A stretch of DNA of 64,000 nucleotides from assembly GCF_014805625.2 (NCBI RefSeq), contig NW_024003416.1, forward strand, positions 909,249 to 973,248, given 5' to 3'. This DNA is from Glossina fuscipes (lineage: Eukaryota; Arthropoda; Insecta; Diptera; Glossinidae). A program made the position numbers and the translations under genes. Below, piece after piece: positions 52,335 through 61,944 of this stretch (position 1 is the first letter of the stretch; the number at the start of each line of letters is the position of its first letter). The notes beneath the pieces were generated by a model. It did no database searches. It had not been told where the DNA came from and saw nothing but the letters and a program-made list of their open reading frames with translations.

Positions 52335-52700
52335 TAAGATGCAGTAGGTCTGGTGGATACTAGTGCATCTGTTTCATGTATTACCTCCAATTACATAAAA
52401 AGGTTTCTTCAAGCAAATAAGTACCCTTGGAAAAAGTTTACTGTATTTTAAGGACAACTGACGACAGTAAACATGCTGCAGTAGGTTGTATAATCGCCGA
52501 TGTTACTTTTATGGGTGAAACTAACCCTGTTACATTTTTGATAATTCCATCTCTGCACCAACGTTTGTATTTAGGAATCGATTGTGTTCATACCTTTGGT
52601 CTTGGCAAAGATCTTTTTTGTGGAAGTGTGAGCGCATCCTCCTTTTTTAGTTATAACGAACTAGCGTTAGCGCAGAGCAAACTAATAAATTGAGAGATGT
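52335..52700 (+). mobile_element. Ty3/Gypsy protease relic
   Basis: Plus-strand pieces read GLVDTSASVSCI (catalytic Asp block, with Gly of DTG/DSG replaced) and FLQANKYPW. After a shift an 88-codon frame carries AAVGCIIADVTFMGE, VTFLIIPSLHQRLYLGIDCV and HTFGL. This matches Gypsy proteases that end in a YLGxDFWxxFGL motif. No RT was found downstream, so it is an isolated fragment. Confidence 0.7.
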
Positions 52701-52704
52701 AACC

Positions 52705-53795
52705 GTCTGCAGAGTGTCCGTGAAAGAAAAATCTAAAATCCCCACATATCTTTCGAACTAGACAGCTCAGCACTGGTATGTGTTACCGTCTCTACAACCT
52801 CCGTTCCTCTTTAAATGGTACTTTAAAGAAGCCCTAAAAATAAACAAGTACATAGTTCTGTAGTTGAACAGGCTTTGAAGACTTACAGACAATAACATTT
52901 TACAGAGGAAATCAGTTGGAAACCACCATTAAGGATCCGTTACAGTAGGAGGATAACCAAATAGTATTAAATATGGTGGGAAACATAACCAATATAATTT
53001 CCATAATATTAGTTCGCTGTTAATTCTATCGAAAGCTACTGAAATCCGTAAAGATGGCGCTTATTTGTCTGCCTTTAGAAGAGCCCTTAAATGCGTAGCA
53101 TGCGAGTTTGATGAGGTTTTTAGGGATCAACCTGACTTTTAAAATGCATACTGGCTAGGAGCAATTGATAGCAAAGCTTATTAGGGTTGTTACAAAGTGC
53201 TCAAATAGTTTGGTAATTGCGGTATATTCGTGCAATTGATCGTTTACTGTAAACGACACAAAATGTTCGCTAAGTGCGCTTTCAATGTCTGGTAATGGTA
53301 ACGGTGTAGAGAAGAGAATCTTTGTTCTATTTGTAGGAGATTGCCGATTTCTTTAAGAAGTTCTAATGTTGTTGTATCTGTTATTTCAGAAGGTATATGT
53401 ATACGGTGGTTCACGTTTGTTCATAGACAGTTACGTTTTAGTTTTACTAAGGATCTTTCCTAGTACCGAAATCACCTAGTCGGGGTAACTGATGATATTG
53501 TTTTATGTTTCATTATGCAGTCATAATTCTTTTAAGTGTTTTTATCAATGGCTTTTTGCTTTTTTTTTTTAAAATTAATTCTAACTTGGCTTCTCTTGGC
53601 TATTTTACCTCGTTTGTAGATGAGAAGACGGTCTGCGTTCTCACGGTGTGGGTGTCTTATATATGTTATTTGTTACGGTGTTTTTTTGTTCCCAAGCTTG
53701 TTAATTAATTAGCAGTTTCTTGAGTTGGTCTAAGTTGTAGTTGTTCTTGAGATAGGGTAATATTTGTATTTTAAGCTTAATAAGAAAAAAATAGT
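52705..53795. other. Spacer, no gene recognised
   Basis: Expected Gypsy RT blocks are absent. The rest is uninformative, with a T-rich run near 53560. Confidence 0.4.
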
Positions 53796-53799
53796 AAGT

Positions 53800-54420
53800 T
53801 TTTATTAACGATTTTTTATTGTTTTTCAAAATATTCGTCTTTATAATCTACACACCATTACATATGTTCAATACATTCGTCATAGCAGTTTTGCATTTCG
53901 TTTGGAACATCTCCAAAGTAAGTCAACGGTTTCTTCTGCCCAAAAATATTTATTCTTGACGTTCAGGAACAAAAAGAAGTCACTATCCAAGGAGAATAAA
54001 CTTTTTGTGCGGTGAAATGATCATGGAACGTTTTGTATATGCTAATGCACTTAATACTTGAGGTTTTATCAAACTCACTATGTTTCATATTATTGCATTA
54101 ATGTTTTCTAGCACACCAACTGATTTTGGACGACCTTCGTCAGTAAGCGAGTGGCAAAGGTGGAAGCATCCTTGTGCTGACAATCTATGTCGAAAGTTGT
54201 AACAGACCTTCGCGAAAATATATTTACAAGTTAATTCCATCTTTTCGCTGAGACACAATTTTCAGGCCAATGTAAACAACACAAATCGAGTTCAATAAGA
54301 CAAATGTTTTGAGCATGGTTACGGTCATCCCATTACAGTATCTGAGAACATGTAGGATCGGTAAGGCTCAAAATATACGCCTTTGTACTAATGTCCGCAT
54401 GGGCACTGGCTGCTAGTTTG
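53800..54420 (-). mobile_element. Old mariner-family transposase relic
   Basis: The minus strand carries DIDCQHKDAST at about 54170 (where a DNA..H block is expected), then LDSDFFLFLNVK at about 53970 (matching CDFFLFPKVK with the third catalytic Asp). It ends in MQNCYDECIEHM and YKDEYFEKQ at about 53890-53820, the usual C-terminal Cys-Ile..GEYFEKQ signature of one mariner group. Stops and indels abound. It differs from the D34D pair at 7.5 and 60.9 kb. Confidence 0.6.
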
Positions 54421-54424
54421 GCTA

Positions 54425-55145
54425 GAATAATGAAGTTAAACAAATCTTATTTATAATTTTTCTTTAGAGTATTTGATGTAGTTTCTCTGATACCAATAAT
54501 TTGTTCTAGTACTTTTTGATTTCTTTTGTAATCACGGGTAATTTTGGCAGCGAGATCAATAGCGAAATGCGTCACTGTGTTTCATAAATTTTTCAGAAAT
54601 TACATTTTTGTTTTGGAATTTAAGCAGTAAACGTAAATAAAAGTTGTAAATGAAAGACCTATATATCCAATACCATAATGAGTTTTTATCACATAATCAT
54701 CTTAAGGTTTCAAGTTGATAACACAAAAAGGATGATAACAGCAAAAGACGATGTCGATCATATAATGATTAAAAGTGATTTATTGATAACGCAGTGATGG
54801 TTATCTCTCACGATTGGATAATATTTAAGATGATGAACAACAGTGATTTGAAGGTGGTGAAATAATGATTATCTCGCTCGATTGTATGATGTACAAGTTG
54901 TTATAGTCAACACAGTGCGGTTCATTCTGGAGTTTAGTCCAGAAGATTGTTATTAAGCAATAGCTGCATAGAAGCTGTTGATTTATGGAGTTATAAAGAC
55001 TGTTAAAAATACGAATAAACCAGACAAAAATTAGCATTTAGTTATGATACTTAGAAAGATAAGCCAGAATGAAGTCAGCTAGTTGCTTAAGATGAGATTT
55101 ATTAAGAATACGAAAGGTGTCATAAGGTTGTTATAGATATTTATT
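54425..55145. other. Spacer with GATGA/AATGATT-rich sequence
   Basis: It holds many short repeats of the type TGATGATAA and AGTGAT. It may be the 3' UTR of the minus-strand LINE to its right. No gene was seen. Confidence 0.35.
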
Positions 55146-55149
55146 TATT

Positions 55150-56110
55150 CTAAAGGAAATTTTAGTGTTGAATTTAATGCACGTAGAACTAAGGTGCTCA
55201 GCTGACTCTTTTGTGTGACACACATATCAGATATATCAGATGATACCCGTCCAATCATATTAACACAAACTTTGCTTTATGTTTGATTGCACATGAGTCT
55301 ACTGAACAACTTAATCTTCAGTGTGATAGATTTAGCATCAGAAAGAGGGTTAAGTCATGAAAGGGTTAATTTTATCAAAAAGCCGGATTTCATTGGATCT
55401 AGCTAATTCCCGATACTTATATTTCCAGTCATGCATTATATAATTATGAATAAGACGGAAGGTGTCGTTTGGGAGAATATTTGATACAGAGAGTTACTCC
55501 ATCTAGCTGAGCTTTACAAGCGTCAGCGATCAGTATTTTCATTTAAACAAGAGCCACAATGGTCTAAAATCCAGACAAGATGACTTGCGTCAATATCAGA
55601 CATAGCTATCATGTTATGAATTTCAAATACACACATATTGGGGGGATCATTTTTTTAAATTAGGGATTAGGGTAATGGCCGACCTTCTTTCAGAAAAAAC
55701 CACAAATTTTGTGGTATCACTTGATATGGCAAAATGAATAACCTGTCTGGTGCCCTGAATTTCAACAAAAGTCCACGAAACCTCTTCCTGAATTTTGTAT
55801 TTTCCAAGTAATTCTAATAGGTATTTAAGCACTGCGAAAGCTGATTTTCCTTGACCAACGAGCCGTTAGAGGCACAAATTGAAAAATCATTGTTTTGGTA
55901 AAAACGAAGTCTTTTCCAACACGCAGCACGAAGCCCCAATTGCGGAAATATTTTTTTTTTTTTGTTGACTATTGATACAAAAATTTTAATATCTATTGTA
56001 AATATACTTTGTACAGAGACAGGGATATTGTTGGCTTTATCAAAAATACGATAAAAATTTAAATAGCAACTGCAAATTTCATCTGCCCTGGCGTCAATCA
56101 TCTGAAAAAA
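55150..56110 (-). mobile_element. I-like LINE RNase H and C-terminal end, decayed
   Basis: Minus-strand reading starts with MIDARADEICSCYLNFYRIF (56101), a pre-RNase H segment. The RNase H core follows: AFAVLKYLLELLGKYKI (Glu region), KFVVFSERRSAITLI (Asp replaced by Glu), and LVWILDHCGSCLNEN at about 55570 (the VPGHxGxxGNE block). Then come YKYRELARSNEIRLFDKINP at about 55400 and a Cys/His remnant CHTKESAEHL at about 55210. The order matches the 3' end of I/LOA-type LINEs with RNase H. It is a different family from the 0-1.8 kb element. Confidence 0.65.
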
Positions 56111-56114
56111 AGGC

Positions 56115-57300
56115 TATATTAAATTTGTCTACCTTTACACTACCGCAACAGGGTCTAAATGTAACGTTTCCAGGAGACTTTTAATTCATATATCTACTTT
56201 ATATCGTTTCCAGCAATTTTTACGTTAATTCCATATTTATTTGTCCATTTTCATATTATATGACACCAACAGGTAAAAGCATCGAAATTAATTATTTAAT
56301 TTTATTATTCCTACAAACATTTTGAAATTTCTAAAATTAAATAATCTAAAATTCGTATAAAAAATTGTACTTGTTCTTAAATGTAAACCACGTAAAAAAA
56401 GAGTAGAGTGTAATTTTCTTTGCAAACGGTTGATACCGCGTGATGTCGCATCAAACAACCATTAACAACATTTTCAGCCGTTTAAATAGTGGGTATGAAA
56501 GAGCAAGTAGTTATATGACTGCTAATCAACAGCGATACTATGTTGTTGAGAGCAGAAACACCAATAGTCCTTGAGACTTTACTATCCGTTATTTTGACGC
56601 ATTTCTTGATCTCTCTATGTATTTAGTTCTCTCTGGTACTGACAATTTTCAGCGTTAGTTGCTTGCTGGCGGTGAAAAATATTATTTACAAAATTTGCTG
56701 TTCTTGATAAATATTTTGTTTGTAAAATTCATATCATTTACGTAAATCCGCAGGAGGTACTAGGTATAATTCTTTGCATCTCATACATTATTATATAAAG
56801 TGATAAGACACCATTCAATGTTCAACCCAGACAGACTTAAGATTAAGACTGGGTCTTCATAATAGTGATTAATTCAAAATCATTTCCTGAATCAACTAAA
56901 ACCTGTCCGTTTGTTTATCTGTCATCCTATCCGTTTAAAGCACATTCATATGCGTTTATGTTTAACCTAAAAGTTGTAATATTTGAGATGTAGATCTTTT
57001 GACAAAACCTTACGTATTTTAACCAAAAGAGAAACCCTTTTTAAAAACAATCTTTACCACGATAGAGTAATAGTACTTGATTATTTTGAGACTTACCTCA
57101 TATAATGCTTTAAATGAGAAGATCTACGCATCATAGTTTCCTTAATTTAAAAATAGTGCAGTACACAGAATAATTACAACATAATTACAATGTATAAATA
57201 TGTCAATATATTCTTAATATAACAAAGACACTCACTTACTTTCAACTTACACAATTTGAATTGTTTCTTATTTTTCCGAAAAGAAATTATACGGGGATAG
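56115..57300. other. AT-rich spacer
   Basis: No coding or repeat assignment. Confidence 0.45.
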
Positions 57301-57308
57301 CTTGAAAA

Positions 57309-57834
57309 ATGTTTTCGCAAAAAGAAATAACATACACCCTAAAAATAACGAGCGAAGAATGGCTAGCGGGCTTATATGCATTTAAAGTAGATTACCAGCC
57401 TATTGGTCAAGATGTTCATGTGAATATTTACGCAGAAAAAAATGGCGCAGGTATTGCTTCTGATTCAGCAGCAGGTGCATCGCTATGACTACAACGACGC
57501 AACCGAAAAACCGACGCCTCGCAGATATCTCGAAAAAGATACGAAAAATGTTCAATTTTCATGACCAAGAGCAATTTTAGTTTACGCAACCTGTTTATAT
57601 CCTATAAAATTATAGCGTGACAAAGTTTTTGAGATATATCCCGACACGTGTACGAAATGTACGTAGGAGAATATTATAAAAATAAACACAATGTACGACG
57701 ATTGTAGCGAATGTATACACCACTTGTTGGATTGCACATTAACGCTTTTGTTGTACAAAAGTTCGCAATTCGTGGACCGACGACATGCAGATTTAGAGTA
57801 TATTAATCGGAAAAATAAAAACAATTCAAATTAC
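57309..57834 (+). CDS. Unrecognised coding-like island
   Basis: Three plus-strand frames sit in a CpG-richer patch in AT-rich surroundings. 57309-57488 encodes 59 residues starting MFSQKEITYTLKITSEEWLA. Its TGA overlaps the ATG of 57485-57580 (31 residues, basic, MTTTTQPKNRRLADI) by the four bases ATGA. 57691-57834 encodes an open stretch starting MYDDCSECIHHLLDC that runs into a consensus donor (GTAAGT) and is preceded by CTKC, so Cys pairs recur. None resembles a TE protein known to me. It may be exons of a host gene, a decayed unknown TE, or foreign DNA. Function unknown. Confidence 0.3.
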
Positions 57835-57954
57835 GTAAGTTAGTATTTAAAATGAGCGTTTCTAATGTATTAAGCATATATTCATTCATTTATTTATTAT
57901 AATTATATTGTAATAGTCTTTTGTACATTATATTGAATTAAGGAAATTATGGTG

Positions 57955-58052
57955 TATAGGCCTAGAAAATATATTCTGGGGAACCAGCCATGTAAAATAA
58001 ATAGGTAACGCGCCTCGTGCAATACCTCATGGGTGGTGTGGAAAATTGCATA
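57955..58052 (-). repeat. Dispersed repeat, copy 3 of 3
   Basis: Shares GTAACGCGCCTCGTGCAATA and GGTGTGGAAAATTGCA with 9840-9890 and, in reverse complement, the core of 5312-5400. Confidence 0.6.
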
Positions 58053-58091
58053 AAATTTATTAAATATATCTATATATATTTTTAAATTTAT

Positions 58092-58093
<2 letters not shown>

Positions 58094-58134
<41 letters not shown>
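58094..58134. repeat. TA microsatellite
   Basis: A TA run of about 40 bp with one C interruption. Related ATGTATG/ATATAT low-complexity sequence occurs at 58445-58530. Confidence 0.9.
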
Positions 58135-58142
<8 letters not shown>

Positions 58143-58534
58143 TATGCCTATGATGTAATTTTTTTTAATTACGAGAAATGTATTTGCAGACTCAAAAAAA
58201 ATATTCACTGAAAATTTAGAAATCTTCAATGTAAATTGACGTAGGCGATGAAACGGAAGTGAGTTAAATTTGTTGCTTGATATTAGGTTTTTTTATATTT
58301 TGTACATATATGGACGAAGAACATTATGCAGCATAAGAGCATATATCTCTCTACCAACATTCACACAAGTTACGTATCATGTAACTTTGTCGTTTAATTA
58401 CACTATAATAAGCATATCAACGATTGTAATTCAAAACCATGCATCTATATGCATATATATATGTATGCATGTATATATAAATACATATATATATATATAC
58501 ATATGTGTATATATATATGTATGTATGAAAAGTA

Positions 58535-60900
58535 AACTTTTGCAATATATCTATTTAAAACAGAATTCAATACAAGCGTAGCAGACGAAAACCCATTGCG
58601 AACAAAAGCAATAACAACGATTAATGCTCATTATTGTTTTTGTCGACATATTTACTGAATAAGCAAAAAATTTTCATGACGTCAGAATAATTTAAAATAA
58701 GTTTTAAAACCGAAACTAAATAAAGCAGTTTATTCTTGCATTAATAAAGTTAGCAAATTACTCTGAGAAATCAATTCCTTTAAAGTTAGCTAAACATATA
58801 AAATTTACTCTGATAAATAAATTCACTTAAAGTTAGCTAAGCATATGACTCGCAAAAAAATGATTACAATGCAGATCAACGCTTCCGATGTAAACAAACA
58901 CTATGAAAGAGAGTAAGAGAGCAAAGTAATTGGGTGCTAATTATGTATGGCGATAATTTTGTTCCATTTTCGTTGCGTATACACAATAGCTAGAAGTTAC
59001 ACTGTCTCACGCTACATGAATCACGTTTTGCGGTAGCATTAGTTAGTATCAGAATTAGTATCAGTTGTTTAGAGTTGCATTTATAACAGGAAACAGCTGT
59101 AAATTGAAAAGAAATTCCAAAAAAAAGGTTTACATACAAACAGATGACAAAAAAAAAAAAATATCTCGCCTAATAAATCAATGCTCGCGGGTTCAATTCT
59201 CAACTACGGTAGAATTTTCAATAAAGCCGATAGCTTCAGATGATGTTAAAGGTTTAAGACTTTAGTCTTCGAATTTATTTGTCTGCCTAAACTAGTGTAA
59301 TAATAATAACAAAACAAATTTTAAATTTGTGAAATATGAGTAAAATGATTTTTTTGTTTTTTAATCCAATTGCCAAAGCGTCAATCCTGTATCATCAATC
59401 TTTCCATACATTACCATCTACTATTGCTATCATTGATAAAGATAAAACCATCAAAGTTGTCTTAATAAATTGATCATGATATATAAACGTTTAAATTAAA
59501 ATTAGAAAGCTATAAAATCCTGGACGTGAGAACCTTTTCAACCTTTTTCTATTATTTTCTCCCTTCGCCTACAATTTGTGTCACCTGTTTCCTTGACACT
59601 TTTACAATTTTTTGTGATGATAATCTTTTGGCACTCAATTTTTTCCTTTTTTGCTTTGCATATGTTGTCCGCCCACGCCTACAAAAAGGAAAAAATAAAA
59701 CAAATGCAAATAAAATATTAGCACAGCTTTTGTAAACTTATCTTTCGTCAACCCGCTATATTTTAAACACAGTCTGTTCGCCTTATGACACCTTTGGGGC
59801 TGTCGTTTGATCAAAATTTTTGGTTAAGTCTGGGTGGTGTGTGATGTCTTTCATCACACATTACCCATCATTTGCTCTTTTATAATTGACCTGTAAATAC
59901 TATTGACAATTGTTGAAATGAATTTATGCAAAGAGCAAAAAAATGCTTATAAATTGTTCTTTTAATTGATGTCAAATCACTTGTAATTTTTATTTTAACG
60001 GCACGCGTGCACACTGCGTTGGCTATTTTTCTTGAACTGATAAATCCTTCCGAGTTAAACAATTTCTTGGAAACTGTAAGCGTTAACAACGACGACATAT
60101 CCCGAGATTTTTCTTGCGCCGATAACTCACAAAAAAGCCGAAAGCATTATCTATTATTTATTACAAAAACTGCCTGCATTTTATTGCTTGTAACTCATGG
60201 AAATTTTTGCTAATTCTACCTATGTATAAGTGTTTTGTGATGACGACTCGGAAGCTATTTATGTAAGTCATTATTTGCAATTTTATTTTTTGTTGAATTT
60301 GATCTGCTGAGAATGCTTATTGTTTTACTTTATTTCATTATGTTAGTTTGTATGATTTTGTTGTTGATTGTTTCCCCACCATGTGTACTGAATATATTTC
60401 ATTATCGCATAGCCACGTTCGTGCGTGGTCTCGTACATACTGTGTTGTCCATATTTTGTTTTGCTGTCGATAGTCATTTCCTTCTAACAAATTGATTTTT
60501 TGCGGCAACTGAGTACTATTGTATCTATTTCTATAATTGTACCGGCATGAATATAATCAACTGCTTTTTCAAGTGACTTGGAAGATCTCATAATTTGTAT
60601 GTTCTACAATGTGATAATTGTTAGCTACCGACATATATTTCGAAAGGAATGATTTTAGAAAAAAGAAAAATTTACATAAGATATGAAACAATTTTAGGTG
60701 CTGATAGAGAAATAGTCAACTGATGATATTTGTTTGAGGCTGTATATTTTTATTGTATGATTGCCATTTCCGTCGTTTCCCTAATATCATTTCTATTAAT
60801 GTGATTCGATGATTGTCATATAGTTGTACAAAGTTTAGTTTGTAGTGATATTTATGAACTCTTTTGCATCGATGTTATTACTGTCCAACAATAATGCAAT
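58535..60900. other. AT-rich spacer
   Basis: No gene recognised. 60340-60375 shares TTTGTATGATTTTGTTGTTG with repeat family C, too short to assign. A GGTTCAATTC string near 59190 looks like a tRNA B box but lacks any tRNA fold. Confidence 0.45.
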
Positions 60901-60914
60901 ACTACTATATAATA

Positions 60915-61940
60915 TTAGTTTGGGGAAAAAGAAATCCATTATTTTTCGGTAGATGGCTGCACTGATAGATTTATCGTAAAGTATCGATCAAACAATTTCA
61001 GATTTATGCTCGTTGGAAAGGTGACATTTCGCAGTAAAAAAAATTCTTTTGCTGTTTTTTGTTTGGTGCATTCAGTTGTGAGTTACAGCGTGTTAAAAAT
61101 GGAAGTGAACAAAGAGAAAATTCGGCACATTTTACAGTTTTTCTTTGACAAAGGCGAAAATGCAAGCCAGGCGGCTAAATTTGTGAATGGTGTTTATGGT
61201 TCCGATACTGTAACAGCCAATTATGTGCAATTTTGGTTTCGTAGATTCCGTTCAGGAATTTTTGATGTTAAAGATGCACCTCGCACAGGTAGGCCGGTCG
61301 TCGAAAATGTCGATAAAATCGGAGAAATGATCGAAGTTGACCGGCATGTTAGCAGTCGTAACATCGCGCAGGAGCTAAAAATCGACCATAAAACAGTTTA
61401 AACCATTTACACAATGCTGGACTGGAAGGGGATTATTTATTATGAGTTGGTTCCATATGACCAAACGCTAAATTCTGATCTCTACTGTCAACAACTGGAC
61501 CGTTTGAAGATAGCGATTGACCAGAAACGGCCAGAATTGGCCAACAGGAGAGGTGTCGTGTTCCACCAGGACAACGCTAGGCCACACATATCTACAGTGA
61601 CTCGCCAGAAACTTCGGGAGCTTGGTTGGGAAGTTCTAATGCATCCGCCATCCAGTCCGGACTTTGCACCAAGCGATTATCATCTTTTTCTTGCATTGCA
61701 AAATTTCTTTAATGATAAAAAATTGGAATTAAGAGAGGATTGTGAAAATCGACTACTAGAGTTTTTTGCAAATAGAGACCAGGACTTCTATAAGAGAGGC
61801 ATTTTGAAGTTACCTTTAAAACGGCAACAAATAATACAACAAAACGGTGCATATTTGACCCAAATCGGACAATCCGAAGCATGTTAAATAAAGTCCTGAA
61901 GTTCATATAAAAATAATGGATTTCTTTTTCTCCAAACTAA
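60915..61940 (+). mobile_element. mariner-family transposon, internally deleted copy
   Basis: The same element as 7551-8833, with the left end TTAGTTTGGGGAAAAAG and a right-end complement, flanked by TA at 60913-60914 and 61941-61942. It is 1026 bp because about 255 bp are missing between positions equivalent to 8058 and 8312 of the first copy, with a GGA shared at both breakpoints. The insertion site was a perfect tandem pair of the 18-mer ACTACTATATAATATTAT. Confidence 0.95.
61099..61887 (+). pseudogene. mariner transposase lacking the first catalytic Asp
   Basis: The ATG at 61099 opens MEVNKEKIRHILQFFF and the frame is intact through the helix-turn-helix region to HKTV. There, loss of one T makes a stop (61401). 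The 61414-61887 frame resumes after the deletion (LDWKGIIYYELVPYD), with HQDNARPH and APSDYHLF still present, 34 residues between the two Asp, and the natural end GQSEAC. The ADEKW block with the first Asp lies in the deletion, so no active enzyme is possible. The terminal repeats could still be substrates. Confidence 0.93.
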
Positions 61941-61944
61941 TATT

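Noticed and set aside
57485..57488. ATGA stop/start overlap as proof of bacterial DNA
   Set aside because: A four-base overlap arises by chance. There is no clear ribosome-binding site, and the flanks are fly-like. Kept only as an observation.
59180..59215. tRNA-like B box (GGTTCAATTC) suggesting a tRNA or SINE
   Set aside because: No A box at the right distance and no cloverleaf pairing could be seen.
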